Below, piece after piece: positions 1 through 7,607 of a stretch of DNA of 39,968 nucleotides (the first letter of the stretch is position 1; every line of letters begins with the position of its first letter). Origin of the DNA: a virus; the IMG/VR virus record IMGVR_UViG_3300034072_000973, positions 1-39,968 of that record, one strand, 5' to 3'. Both the position numbers and the translations under genes were made by a program. A model generated the notes under the pieces. It was not told where the DNA came from and did no database searches. It was given only the letters and a program-made list of their open reading frames with translations.

Positions 1-1
1 A

Positions 2-307
2 TCAGAATATATAAGAAGCCTGTTTGGCTATCTCATACCAAAGTGGCTTGAGTTCATCAATTATGATGTCAACTTGGTATTGACAGATTTCGTCTGGTAT
101 ATTCTGCATCATAGCATCTCGAAGTTCGTCAGCCATTAGTTCAAGAGCCCTAAAGGGATACTTCTTTTCAACCCAAAGAGGCAAGACATGACAGACTAGT
201 CCAACCACGATAGCATCTAAGGCTTGATCAGGTGTGAGAAACTCACGCTGTTTGGTCTGCGGAAGTGCCTTGGTTTCAGGCAAGCGGAAGTCTAGAATTT
301 TTGCCAC
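2..307 (-). CDS. hypothetical protein, 101 aa
   Basis: I do not recognise this family. The ORF is complete: GTG start at 307, TGA stop at 2-4. A hydrophobic stretch around residues 31-45 (IVVGLVCHVLPLWV) lies in an otherwise acidic, helical-looking protein, so one membrane contact is possible but not certain. No Shine-Dalgarno is visible; instead a TAAATA box (312-317) sits 4 bases before the GTG. The same arrangement recurs before several accessory genes here and suggests a leaderless transcript. Confidence 0.6.
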   Translation of the reverse strand: MAKILDFRLPETKALPQTKQREFLTPDQALDAIVVGLVCHVLPLWVEKKYPFRALELMADELRDAMMQNIPDEICQYQVDIIIDELKPLWYEIAKQASYIF

Positions 308-460
308 ACTTTATTTAGCGGGCTATAACTCTAAATTTTATCGTATGCTCTCGCGCATAAATTCTTCCTCAATATGTGGCCTTGCACCACTCCGGTGGTC
401 ATTGCTTTACGTGATTCCGACGGTGACCCGCCATGTGGAATCATACCACTAAACGAAACT
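308..460. other. short intergenic stretch before tRNA
   Basis: No convincing gene. It holds the TAAATA box of the gene ending at 2 and a small hairpin (ACCACTCCGGTGGT, about 388-401), probably the trailer of the upstream suppressor-type tRNA. Confidence 0.4.
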
Positions 461-463
461 TGG

Positions 464-537
464 TGGCCACAGTGGGGTTCGAACCCACGCCACACAAGAT
501 TTTAGAGATCCCGGCTCTACCGCTGAGCTATGTGGCC
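464..537 (-). tRNA. tRNA with anticodon CTA (amber suppressor type)
   Basis: The acceptor GGCCACA pairs with TGTGGCC; discriminator A; CCA is encoded at 461-463. The D arm is GCTC/GAGC and the T arm GTGGG-TTCGAAC-CCCAC. The anticodon stem GGGAT/ATCTT closes the loop CTCTAAA, so positions 34-36 are CTA, reading UAG. Other registers of the stem do not pair. The variable region is 7 nt, slightly long. The charged amino acid cannot be told from sequence. Confidence 0.85.
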
Positions 538-574
538 ATAACCTCTTTATAGAGATAATGGCCCGTTGTGTCAA

Positions 575-856
575 TCAAAGATTAACCGTGGTATTACCAA
601 CGTGGTCAATATATCCATTAGCCTCGAGCCAACCTGATAGCTTGTCAGCAGTCTTAAAGCTCAGATCCTCATCACCTAGTGTAACAAAGAACTTGCCAGC
701 CTTTTTATAAACCCAAACTCTTTGGGGCTGATCGGCTTTGCTTGTTCTCTTTTGGAACTCAGCAACTTCAGCAGTATCCTGAATATCCTGGGTGTCCCAA
801 TCTGGGATGCTATCTAGATCATCAAAACTTTCATTTATGATTTCATTCCAACGCAT
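575..856 (-). CDS. small protein with capsid-targeting-like N-terminus
   Basis: 93 residues. It begins MRWNEIINE-S, one of a family of N-termini in this window that resemble the T4 capsid-targeting sequence, which the prohead protease cuts after (L/I)xE. The rest is acidic to residue 30, followed by a compact domain with a WVYKKAGKFFVTLG beta-hairpin pattern; I recognise no function. ATG at 856 has an AAGGGAGAT ribosome site, and a TATTTATC (late-promoter-like on the minus strand) lies at 877-884, 20 bases upstream. Stop is TGA. An internal head protein delivered with DNA is an inference from the N-terminus only. Confidence 0.7.
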   Translation of the reverse strand: MRWNEIINESFDDLDSIPDWDTQDIQDTAEVAEFQKRTSKADQPQRVWVYKKAGKFFVTLGDEDLSFKTADKLSGWLEANGYIDHVGNTTVNL

Positions 857-876
857 ATCAGATCTCCCTTTCTGAT

Positions 877-884
877 ATTTATCG
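877..884 (-). promoter_or_regulatory. T4-late-like box GATAAATA
   Basis: Minus-strand GATAAATA about 20 bases before the ATG of the 575-856 gene; one mismatch to the T4 late consensus TATAAATA. Confidence 0.5.
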
Positions 885-1403
885 GTTGTATCCGCCTCTA
901 TTGATCTCGACTAGTTTAGGAAAGAGCAGAAGCTTCTCTTCATAATAGGTTTTCACAATCTTGATGAGCTCTCCACCAAGACCCAAATAGTCATCCACAT
1001 ATTCAATCATCAAACGATTGGGAAACATAGCAGGACGATGCGCTTTCATCCAGTCAAAAGCTGACTGTGGGTCCATTCCGCCTTGAATCAGAATGCCAAT
1101 GCCTGCCGCAGTGCTGCGGCTTTTTCCCGCAGTACAGTGGACTAGAAGTCGCCCGTTGCTTGGAACCATAGCCGCAGTTTCCAGAATGTCTTTTATATCC
1201 TGGCGGGTTGGGACCACATACTCAGAAGAGTTTTCATTTTCAACATCATGGAAGCTGAAGATATAGTGGTCATTATGCTGACGGTCGATTACCGTCGCAC
1301 CAAAATCACCACCGGCTTCATTCACGATGCTAATAATATGGGTGGGCCAGTCTTCTGCGATGAGACGCTTGGCTTTGCTTATTCCATCGACTTTGAGTTC
1401 CAT
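879..1403 (-). CDS. dual-specificity/tyrosine phosphatase-like protein
   Basis: The protein carries the cysteine phosphatase signature HCTAGKSRS (HC-x5-R), with an upstream Asp-rich loop (FHDVENENS) that could supply the general acid. The fold resembles small bacterial and phage dual-specificity phosphatases, which remove phosphate from Tyr or Ser/Thr. ATG at 1403 (MELKVDGI) is preceded by AAGGGTGGGACAG and preferred over an in-frame start at 1436, because that would overlap the neighbour ending at 1420. It is about 174 residues, normal for a minimal catalytic domain. The substrate is unknown. Confidence 0.85.
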   Translation of the reverse strand: MELKVDGISKAKRLIAEDWPTHIISIVNEAGGDFGATVIDRQHNDHYIFSFHDVENENSSEYVVPTRQDIKDILETAAMVPSNGRLLVHCTAGKSRSTAAGIGILIQGGMDPQSAFDWMKAHRPAMFPNRLMIEYVDDYLGLGGELIKIVKTYYEEKLLLFPKLVEINRGGYNR

Positions 1404-1419
1404 CTGTCCCACCCTTATC

Positions 1420-1782
1420 TTATTCAACAGGAGCAATCAAGCAAACTAGCTTTTCGTTAACCAGTGCCTGAAATGCGGTATCCCAATCCCTGCCTGATCT
1501 ATCCCAGGCAAAATCCATTAGGTCCTTGCGAATCACAATCGGAGGAGTATTGCCCGTTGAAAGGACATAAAATTCCTGTCCGGTGTTCCAGCGGATATCA
1601 CACCCAATTAGAGTGATATTAACAGTTTGGCTACCAATAGTCAAAGGGGCGGTTCTATCATCCAACCGTCCAATAGTAGCTGTCATGATTTTTACATGAC
1701 CGGGAGGCGTAACCTGAGCCATTGCTGGTGTGGCGAAAGTCGCAGTCAGCGCAACCAGAGCGCTAAGAATCATCTTCATCAT
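1420..1782 (-). CDS. small exported protein
   Basis: The N-terminus is a clear Sec signal peptide: two Met and Lys, then ILSALVALTATFATPAMA, with likely cleavage after AMA. The mature part (about 98 residues) is beta-rich (VKIMTATIGRLDD, IGSQTVNITLIGCDI) with two cysteines. ATG at 1782 has GGAG eight bases upstream. I do not recognise a function. It lies just upstream of the phosphatase gene, in the same direction, with a 16-base gap. Confidence 0.75.
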   Translation of the reverse strand: MMKMILSALVALTATFATPAMAQVTPPGHVKIMTATIGRLDDRTAPLTIGSQTVNITLIGCDIRWNTGQEFYVLSTGNTPPIVIRKDLMDFAWDRSGRDWDTAFQALVNEKLVCLIAPVE

Positions 1783-1880
1783 ATATAATTCTCCAGGCGA
1801 TAGCGCCCTAATGCGCTTTACGCCTGAAACCACTATACAGTAACCTGGTGATTGAACGCTATATTCAAATAGACAAAGAA

Positions 1881-1904
1881 GAAGCCGCCCCGAAGAGCGG
1901 CTTC
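1881..1904. terminator. hairpin with T-rich flanks below tRNA-Ser
   Basis: Stem GAAGCCGC/GCGGCTTC with an 8-nt loop. T-rich sequence flanks both sides (TTTTT on plus, TTCTTTG on minus), so it can work in either direction. On the minus strand it follows tRNA-Ser(TGA). Confidence 0.7.
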
Positions 1905-1911
1905 TTTTTGG

Positions 1912-1997
1912 CGGAAGGCTGAGGACTCGAACCCCAAGCGGTTTCCCGCTCCATCTGTTTTCAAGGCAGCGTCCACGCCCTGGTGGATCAACCTTCC
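1912..1997 (-). tRNA. tRNA-Ser (TGA)
   Basis: Acceptor GGAAGGT/GCCTTCC, discriminator G, CCA encoded at 1909-1911. The anticodon loop CTTGAAA gives TGA, reading UCA. The long variable arm is typical of tRNA-Ser. Its first ten bases are also the last codons and stop (TGA) of the endonuclease gene at 1988-2518. Confidence 0.9.
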
Positions 1998-2518
1998 GTG
2001 TAGAGTCGAACAAAGTCGGCTCCGTATTTACCTTTAACATACTGGAAAACGTACGCCAAGTCTACTTCTTTTAGAAGTTTTATTGGATGGGGAAAATCTC
2101 GGATCTTTGCTCGGGACTGGTCCGTCTCAAACCCCTTTATCTCAACATAGGTTCCGTCTTCTAAAATGAAATCAGGAATCCAGTTACAAGTCTTACCATC
2201 AAACTGATATTGGAACTTTGCGGTGTTTCTCGTGAATGTGATACCATGGTCTAGGTTATAGATAACCCAGGCGAGTTCGTAGCTACTATCGCACCAGTAT
2301 CCTTTGTAACGCCCTTTGTGACCTCGACCAGAACGCTCATTATATCCACCGAGACCACGCTCTTTGGCAATTTGAGAGAGCTTCTCTTTGGTGTCTGATC
2401 TCTGACCTCGAGCAGCAGGCGGAAGAATACCTTTGAGTTCCGGCCGCGCACAACGAGGATCGCCCCGAAGACCCTTATTCCAAGGAATACTTCCAGGTTT
2501 TCTACCGCATTTGCCCAT
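1988..2518 (-). CDS. PD-(D/E)XK homing-type endonuclease with NUMOD3-like motif
   Basis: The N-terminus has a NUMOD3-like DNA-binding module (PGSIPWNKGL) common in homing endonucleases. The C-terminal half has WIPDFIL followed by YVEIKGF, the D ... ExK metal site of the PD-(D/E)XK fold. 176 residues, ATG at 2518, overlapping the stop of the upstream gene region by one base. The gene runs into tRNA-Ser(TGA): its stop TGA is tRNA bases 8-10. A free-standing homing endonuclease that uses the tRNA gene as landing site is the likely interpretation. Confidence 0.8.
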   Translation of the reverse strand: MGKCGRKPGSIPWNKGLRGDPRCARPELKGILPPAARGQRSDTKEKLSQIAKERGLGGYNERSGRGHKGRYKGYWCDSSYELAWVIYNLDHGITFTRNTAKFQYQFDGKTCNWIPDFILEDGTYVEIKGFETDQSRAKIRDFPHPIKLLKEVDLAYVFQYVKGKYGADFVRLYTEG

Positions 2519-2799
2519 TAATAACCAATATAGTTGAAATCCTCAACCAACACCATCTTTTTCGCATCAAGGATACTCATTGCTTCCTTGATGGAATTGG
2601 CCCGCTGACCAGCAAGTCCAAGATTGTGGTCCTCAATGACCTCGTTCATTGCCTCGCAATAATCGTTATTTTCCTTGTAGAGATCTTCAACCTCATCCAT
2701 TTGGGACTGGTCAAGGATCCAGTAAGTGAGATCTTCGCCGCACCCACTTGCCTCGACTGCGATATATCCGGCCTGGTAACCAGCAGGGATAACAACCAT
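2518..2799 (-). CDS. hypothetical protein, translationally coupled
   Basis: About 93 residues starting MVVIPAGYQAGY, acidic, with helical segments. No family recognised. The start codon overlaps the stop of the 27-residue ORF just upstream (TAATG at 2799), and no Shine-Dalgarno is seen, so translation is probably coupled to that peptide. This start is preferred to one further upstream in the same frame, which would read through the small ORF in another frame. Confidence 0.65.
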   Translation of the reverse strand: MVVIPAGYQAGYIAVEASGCGEDLTYWILDQSQMDEVEDLYKENNDYCEAMNEVIEDHNLGLAGQRANSIKEAMSILDAKKMVLVEDFNYIGY

Positions 2800-2882
2800 T
2801 AGAAAATAATCGCACCAGCAACAAAAGCAAGGGCGGCGGTTGCCAGCGGATGCTGGGAAACCCAAAGCTGAACTCGGTCCAT
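2799..2882 (-). CDS. 27-residue membrane peptide
   Basis: A tiny ORF, MDRVQLW followed by the hydrophobic stretch ATAALAFVAGAIIF, that forms one predicted membrane helix. It has a strong ribosome site (AAGGAGATTACC-ATG). Its stop overlaps the next start (TAATG). Function unknown; it may be a small membrane peptide or a leader whose main job is coupling. The Shine-Dalgarno lies in the 3' arm of a hairpin (2891-2917). Confidence 0.65.
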   Translation of the reverse strand: MDRVQLWVSQHPLATAALAFVAGAIIF

Positions 2883-2890
2883 GGTAATCT

Positions 2891-2917
2891 CCTTCCCAGC
2901 CGTTTTAGCTGGGAAGG
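2891..2917 (-). promoter_or_regulatory. hairpin overlapping ribosome site; possible terminator
   Basis: Ten-base stem CCTTCCCAGC/GCTGGGAAGG with a 7-base loop. It sits between two genes, and its 3' arm contains part of the AAGGAG ribosome site of the 27-residue ORF, so it could hide that site as well as attenuate transcription from the gene above. No T-run follows. Confidence 0.55.
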
Positions 2918-2938
2918 AGACCAATGTCAAATATTGCC

Positions 2939-3361
2939 TTACTTGCGGGCAGCAATGATGGTATTCTTGGCCAGGTCGGTAAAGCTGACTTCCTTGCCAG
3001 TAGCAATTTCGACGAAGCGGTAGGGATACTTGGCGCGCCGGTGGGTATTGAAGCCGATCAGCTTGTACTGCTTGCCCTTCGAGGTGATGATGGCACCGAA
3101 ATCACTTTCCTCCAGGTCATAATACTTGGCGAAGGTGTTGAACAATTCGCGCTGCTTGGCTTCAATGCCAGCTTCGCCGCCGACCACAAATCGAATCTTC
3201 ATTTCAATGGTCTTGCCATCGCGATAAAGGCCCCACTTGCCTTCCTGCTTGACACCGAGACCCAGCGTCGCAGCATATTCGGCCAGCTTTTCCAGCGCGC
3301 CATCGACCACTTCTGCACCGTTCTTGAAGGTGAGGTGGGTAATCTGCGTTTCCTTTGCCAT
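2939..3361 (-). CDS. hypothetical phage protein
   Basis: 140 residues beginning MAKETQITHLTFKNG; mixed alpha/beta with many Lys and Glu; no known domain recognised. ATG at 3361 is chosen because AGGAGATCGAAAC lies directly before it. The same leader (AGGAGATCGAA) and a TTGACT-N16-TA promoter precede genes at 4877 and 38348, so these form a co-regulated set. Stop is TAA. Confidence 0.7.
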   Translation of the reverse strand: MAKETQITHLTFKNGAEVVDGALEKLAEYAATLGLGVKQEGKWGLYRDGKTIEMKIRFVVGGEAGIEAKQRELFNTFAKYYDLEESDFGAIITSKGKQYKLIGFNTHRRAKYPYRFVEIATGKEVSFTDLAKNTIIAARK

Positions 3362-3395
3362 GTTTCGATCTCCTGTTTGCGTTTCCGATAAACAG

Positions 3396-3423
3396 GTGAT
3401 AACATGATTCAGGGTAGAGTCAA
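3396..3423 (-). promoter_or_regulatory. sigma70-like promoter, TTGACT-N16-TATCAC
   Basis: The -35 box is at 3418-3423 and the -10 at 3396-3401, with 16 bases between, upstream of the 2939-3361 gene. It belongs to a group of promoters in the window that all use 16-base spacing. Confidence 0.55.
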
Positions 3424-3930
3424 CCACTTTTTATGTGCCACCACCAGAGCTGCCTTATATATGGCGTATTGGAGCGGATTCATCACAGACTTCGCATCAA
3501 GCGGTGATACTATAACAGGAGTCAGGCACTCATCATTTTCCACATATGGCTTTGACCACATCACGTCGCCAACATAGAACTGTTGATAGGATATAGGCCA
3601 GGGATAGCGATAATCATCAGGCTTGATACCCTTACAGGTATGCTTCAAATATCCCACTGCTCTGATATGGCTGACCCAATAACCAGTCTCTTCCAAGCAT
3701 TCTCTATGACTGGCCGAGCAGGACGTTTCCAAGGGCTCAATATGGCCCCCAGAGAACTCCAGTCCCCGTCTGCGATTGTTGGCCATTACCACGCTACCAT
3801 CGGGCAGCAGGGGCAACATAAACCCTGTAGAAGTGCTTTCACGGGGAGACAGGACGTCATCCACAATGAACTCAATACCATTGGGTATGGGCAGGTATGA
3901 AATGTTTTCGCGCTGGTAGATCGTATTCAT
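3409..3930 (-). CDS. Nudix hydrolase
   Basis: The Nudix box is complete: G-HIEPL-E-TSCSASH-RECLEETGY, matching GX5EX7REUXEEXGU, at about residues 61-84. Such enzymes hydrolyse nucleoside diphosphates linked to other groups, using Mg2+ bound by the REXXEE helix. 173 residues fit a single Nudix domain. The start ATG at 3930 is the first Met. The 3' end overlaps the promoter of the next gene. Phage Nudix proteins often clear toxic or signalling nucleotides, or decap RNA; which applies here cannot be told. Confidence 0.88.
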   Translation of the reverse strand: MNTIYQRENISYLPIPNGIEFIVDDVLSPRESTSTGFMLPLLPDGSVVMANNRRRGLEFSGGHIEPLETSCSASHRECLEETGYWVSHIRAVGYLKHTCKGIKPDDYRYPWPISYQQFYVGDVMWSKPYVENDECLTPVIVSPLDAKSVMNPLQYAIYKAALVVAHKKWLTLP

Positions 3931-3939
3931 GCCGAAACT

Positions 3940-4293
3940 TTATACTGTTTTGGTTAATCCGTCTAGTTCATATTCAATAGCGGTGATACGTTCATTCAGA
4001 CGTCTCTGGGCTGACAGGATACGCTCCTGGTTTGTCAGAACCTCTCGAATCATCTCATGAAGATCCTCGGTATCACGGTTCTGAGTGTTTTGAAGAAGGA
4101 AAACCATGAGGAAGGTAGCAATGGTGGTTCCCGTATTCACCACTAATTGCCATGTCTGGCTAAAACCTGTAAATGGACCCCAGATAGCCCATACCACAAT
4201 AGCGGATAGGGCAAGAGTAAACGCTAGAGGTTTACCTAGACTATCAGCAATCCATTCAGAGATATGATCAAATTTCTTGCTTAGATAGGCCAT
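3940..4293 (-). CDS. low-affinity iron permease family protein
   Basis: The core SQTWQLVVNTGTTIATFLMV followed by FLLQNTQNRDTEDLH matches the bacterial low-affinity iron permease family (PF04120 type). Two membrane helices (about residues 22-42 and 52-70) precede a cytoplasmic coiled tail. 117 residues is typical of the short bacterial members. Direct metal transport has not been shown for these short proteins. Why a phage carries it is unclear; it may have been acquired from the host. Confidence 0.85.
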   Translation of the reverse strand: MAYLSKKFDHISEWIADSLGKPLAFTLALSAIVVWAIWGPFTGFSQTWQLVVNTGTTIATFLMVFLLQNTQNRDTEDLHEMIREVLTNQERILSAQRRLNERITAIEYELDGLTKTV

Positions 4294-4375
4294 GGCGTCA
4301 CTCCCGCGACTAGTCTGGTGTCATAGGACTCCTGATGGTTGATGAAAACTAGGGATAACCCTCGGATTATTTATG

Positions 4376-4756
4376 TCAGGCATCCGGATCGAGGGTGCGG
4401 ACTCCGATCAGATCATCAAGTGTCGCAGGCCGTTCAGCATCATAAAGACATTCAGCCACTTTCGCATTACCCGCGAACTCGAAGCCTGCAGGATGATCAA
4501 ATATTTTGATCTCTCCGGCATTCAAAGCCTTCCAGACCTTGCTGCCGTCCGAAGTGTCACTGATTTTTCCAATGCTGATACTTTTACCATAGCTTTGGAG
4601 ATTATCCAGGAATTGGCTCAAATGGAGAAACCCTGCCTGGCTGACTTGATTGAGCCCAGGACCATACTGAGCAAGGACGCTATGCTCCACTCCGGCATAT
4701 TTGCTGATGAAGAGAAACGTGCCATCATTGAACATCACATATTTGGTGTAGCTCAT
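4376..4756 (-). CDS. hypothetical protein
   Basis: 126 residues starting MSYTKYVMFNDG. ATG at 4756 is chosen for the AAGGAGGACCGAGC leader. Mixed alpha/beta; no domain recognised. A TATTTATG box lies at its 3' end (about 4368-4375), facing the gene at 3940-4293. Confidence 0.65.
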   Translation of the reverse strand: MSYTKYVMFNDGTFLFISKYAGVEHSVLAQYGPGLNQVSQAGFLHLSQFLDNLQSYGKSISIGKISDTSDGSKVWKALNAGEIKIFDHPAGFEFAGNAKVAECLYDAERPATLDDLIGVRTLDPDA

Positions 4757-4876
4757 GCTCGGTCCTCCTTGCTCCAGTGCCCGCAGTCTCGACAGCGCCG
4801 ATAATAACACTGGGGTTTGATTATAACACCAGAGGTGTTGTGCCGACCAAACCAGCACAACACCTTCTGAAGCGTC

Positions 4877-5569
4877 TTACGCATAGTAAAAATCACCAGC
4901 GTAGTTCTGACCGTTGGTGCGGATTGCGAGGATCGAAGCCAGTCCGATCGAGCGCACGATGACCTGATTTTCGGCCTTGAGACCGCCCTGGATCTGTGCG
5001 CCTTCCTTCAGGACCGGCTTTTCATAGCCGATGATGTCAGCTTCGTCGATGGGCTGACCGTCCAGGAAAAATTCCGATTTGCCGGCGCGCAGGAAGATGG
5101 TGTCCAGGTAAAAGCTGGGGTGGACTTCGCCGTTCTTCACATGGCGAATAATCGGGGTGTTGGGAATACGCTCACCCCACTTGCGGGCCTGAACTTCGAA
5201 GCGCTCTTCAGCCTCGTCCTTGCGCTCGGCTTCACCGGCGATCAGCGCAGCTTCGATCTTCGCCGACAGTTCATCGAGTTCATCGGCGCTCAGAACGTCC
5301 ATGAGCAGGCCCTTGCCTTCATCGGCCTTGGCAGCAGCCTCGGCCAGCAGCTCGCCTGCGATGCGATTGCGAACCATATTCTGGTAGGTGTTGGTGTTCT
5401 TGTTCTGGGCGACCAGCACCGTCGAACCGATCACGCGCTTGGTCACGCGACCCTGCATCTCGTTCTTCTTGCCACCCTTCAGCGGAACGACCGTTTCCAT
5501 ATCGAGGCCGATGAAGCTGACTCCGCGCAGTGCGGCGAGGACGGTTGCTACGTTAAACATCTGTGCCAT
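4877..5569 (-). CDS. hypothetical phage protein, 230 aa
   Basis: A soluble protein with a charged helical middle (residues about 85-130, Ala, Glu and Lys rich) between two beta-rich parts. No family recognised. The leader AAGGAGATCGAACAC before the ATG at 5569 and the promoter at 5604-5631 group it with genes 2939-3361 and 38348-39250. The base composition is higher in GC than its neighbours (codons ending in C or G dominate), which may mark a highly expressed or differently acquired gene. Confidence 0.7.
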   Translation of the reverse strand: MAQMFNVATVLAALRGVSFIGLDMETVVPLKGGKKNEMQGRVTKRVIGSTVLVAQNKNTNTYQNMVRNRIAGELLAEAAAKADEGKGLLMDVLSADELDELSAKIEAALIAGEAERKDEAEERFEVQARKWGERIPNTPIIRHVKNGEVHPSFYLDTIFLRAGKSEFFLDGQPIDEADIIGYEKPVLKEGAQIQGGLKAENQVIVRSIGLASILAIRTNGQNYAGDFYYA

Positions 5570-5603
5570 GTGTTCGATCTCCTTTGTGTTTGCCTATGTT
5601 CTC

Positions 5604-5631
5604 TTTCTATACAGAACAGGTGAATAGTCAA
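5604..5631 (-). promoter_or_regulatory. sigma70-like promoter, TTGACT-N16-TAGAAA
   Basis: The -35 box is at 5626-5631 and the -10 at 5604-5609; it serves the gene starting at 5569. Confidence 0.5.
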
Positions 5632-5764
5632 CCAGAAATTTGAACTTTGGTGGATTTTCTGATCTAGCATCAGTTACTATGCTAGATCATGGTTTACAGT
5701 AGGCCGGGCACGTGTCAACTGTTCATGGCTGAGCCCCAGTCTCATGAGACCAGGGCCCAAAGGT

Positions 5765-6484
5765 TTACTTGGTTACGATGAAGTCGAAAACATGATCCTC
5801 ACCAGCGAAGTTGACCGTGATCGAGATGTTCTCAGGATACTTGGTCTTTTTGATCTTGTTGAGAACCACCCGACCGCCATAGGAACCATCCGTGTCAACC
5901 GTGGTGGTCTGCAGGATCTCGTCGTTCAGGCTATCAAGCGTCTGCTGAAGCCGATACTGACTCAGCGCAATGCCACCAGCGCCTGCGGCGAGCGTGGCAA
6001 CCTGACCACCGCTGAGGCCAGGGTTTTGGATCCTGGTAGTATAAACCCCGCCACGCGGCGTTGTGGTAGTGATCAGGGTGTTATTATTCTGAGCCGCTGC
6101 TGCCACACCAGCAAGCATGGCAATGCCGATCTGCGACCACATCGCTCGGTTCTTGGCTTTGCTTTCCAACTCGTCCTTGGTAAAGCAAGCAATCCGTGTG
6201 TCGCCACGGGTCATGAAAACATTCTCAACGCCGAAGTTTGTGGACTCAGGCCCCTTGTTGTATGCGACCACCATGAACTGGAGACTTCCATGATCCAGTG
6301 ATGGGATTGGCATGATGCGAACTGCGCCATTCGTCATGTCATCTTCGATTGTGGGATTCCCCTTGTCATAGCGAACGGTCTGGCCTTCGCGAGGGACAGG
6401 CTTGATGCTGATCGGCTTTGCCAAAGCCGGACTAGCAAGACTCAGAGCAGCAACGATGGCGGCTCCAATAAAACTTTTGAACAT
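5765..6484 (-). CDS. exported protein with Gly/Ala-rich centre
   Basis: Signal peptide MFKSFIGAAIVAALSLASPALA, with cleavage likely after ALA. The mature part has a beta-rich N-terminal half, a hydrophobic helix (about residues 118-135), a Thr/Gly-rich linker (NNNTLITTTTPRGG) and a C-terminal beta domain. 239 residues. ATG at 6484 has AAGGAGATCGGA before it; an in-frame extension upstream lacks a ribosome site and covers a promoter. The function is not recognised; an envelope-located protein is likely. Confidence 0.7.
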   Translation of the reverse strand: MFKSFIGAAIVAALSLASPALAKPISIKPVPREGQTVRYDKGNPTIEDDMTNGAVRIMPIPSLDHGSLQFMVVAYNKGPESTNFGVENVFMTRGDTRIACFTKDELESKAKNRAMWSQIGIAMLAGVAAAAQNNNTLITTTTPRGGVYTTRIQNPGLSGGQVATLAAGAGGIALSQYRLQQTLDSLNDEILQTTTVDTDGSYGGRVVLNKIKKTKYPENISITVNFAGEDHVFDFIVTK

Positions 6485-6509
6485 TCCGATCTCCTTGTTA
6501 AGATTCCTA

Positions 6510-6537
6510 TTCGTAACAAGGACATAGCGGATGTCAA
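6510..6537 (-). promoter_or_regulatory. sigma70-like promoter, TTGACA-N16-TACGAA
   Basis: The -35 box at 6532-6537 is a perfect TTGACA; the -10 is at 6510-6515. It drives the exported protein gene starting at 6484. Confidence 0.6.
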
Positions 6538-6550
6538 GTTCAGACATGGA

Positions 6551-6580
6551 GAACCCCCAGCCGTTTCCGACCGGGGGTTC
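6551..6580 (-). terminator. strong hairpin at the 3' side of structured RNA A
   Basis: Stem GAACCCCC/GGGGGTTC, extended by inner CG pairs, with no clear T-run. Its position between the structured region and the next promoter fits a 3' end, either intrinsic or by processing. Confidence 0.55.
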
Positions 6581-6584
6581 ATGA

Positions 6585-7543
6585 GGAGGTTGAGAATACA
6601 CCTCTTATAAAACGTCTTCGAGCATTATCCCTGGCTTCTGACCAGTTTTCTCTCGATTTCCACTAAGCGTAGCCGAGGCAGTCACTTAGTAACGTCTCAA
6701 AGCCGCCAATTTATAAACCGCTGGCATTAGCGGTGTCCTTGTGAGTCTTTCGGCAGCGTCTAGCTACGCCTGGAATCGCTCCCAGTTAAGCGGCCGCTAA
6801 GCCACAACATAACCTCTTCTACCAACACCAATAGACGTTTGCCCCTATTAGTGTCCCTGTTAGCTTACGCCCAGGGAATTAGGCTTCTTCAACTTCACAA
6901 GCGAGTCAGGCTTTCAATTTTTGACAGCTATGTCCAATACAGCTAAACTGGCCTTGCGGCTAGAACCCATTGCGATGTGCTGACTCAGTAGCTTCAAAGG
7001 CTTTTGACCCTCAAAATACTACACACCACGTATCTTTCGCCTTGCGGGGCTACTAGATCAGTTTTCAAGAATTGTAATACAAAGCTGAACCTTTGTATTC
7101 CAACCCTATCAACTTGCCACTTGCCCTTGGCGCGACCCTCGGACTGAAGTGACTATCTCTTCCCACTTAGTACTGACCATATTTCGCTGGAGACGTTGGG
7201 GTGCGAAACCCATTATCGAGCCATCCGTTGGACCACTCGACTTATACCGCTTTCGCGGAACAGTCATCCTATGGTGTCCTACCTATCTCCGCAACCCTTG
7301 GAAGGGCCCGAAGAGCTATCTTTTGGATAGCAGGGTGAGACTTGCTTGTTATTGACCTATATTGCTATAGGCGGGACCTATTGGGTTTCGGCCCCTTTCC
7401 CTAAGTTGCCCTAGGTTATCTGCTACAAGCAGCAATCTCTAATCTCTTGAGCCTCTCAAGTAACACCTAAGTATCACCTTGTCAACAAAAAAGATTCGAT
7501 CGTTACCAACATTTTGCTTCGCAACGCTCTGCGCCGTGTTGGT
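6585..7543 (-). ncRNA. large structured non-coding RNA candidate (A)
   Basis: About 960 bases with no credible gene but many helices. Examples are AATACAAAG/CTTTGTATT (7076-7099), GCTATC/GATAGC around 7315-7331, CCTATA/TATAGG around 7356-7373, ACCGCT/AGCGGT (6717-6735), GCGTAGC/GCTACGC, and TCCCTG/CAGGGA. A promoter reads into it at 7550-7578, and a hairpin closes it at 6551-6580. Size, density of helices and placement in a tRNA-rich phage resemble the large ornate phage RNAs GOLLD and ROOL. I cannot assign either family by eye. Confidence 0.65.
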
Positions 7544-7549
7544 CTCATT

Positions 7550-7578
7550 GGTATATATAGGTTCAACACAGGCGTCAA
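7550..7578 (-). promoter_or_regulatory. promoter for structured RNA A, TTGACG-N17-TATACC
   Basis: The -35 box is at 7573-7578 and the -10 at 7550-7555, in the overlap of ATATATA-rich sequence. It lies just past the stop of the GIY-YIG gene and reads into the gene-free structured region, so that region has its own transcription start. Confidence 0.6.
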
Positions 7579-7607
7579 CAAGAAAAATACACTCTATGAC
7601 ATTTTTC

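Noticed and set aside
464-537. Genome-wide recoding of TAG by the suppressor tRNA.
   Set aside because: TAG ends several full-length recognisable genes here (thrS, glycosyltransferase), so it still works as a stop.
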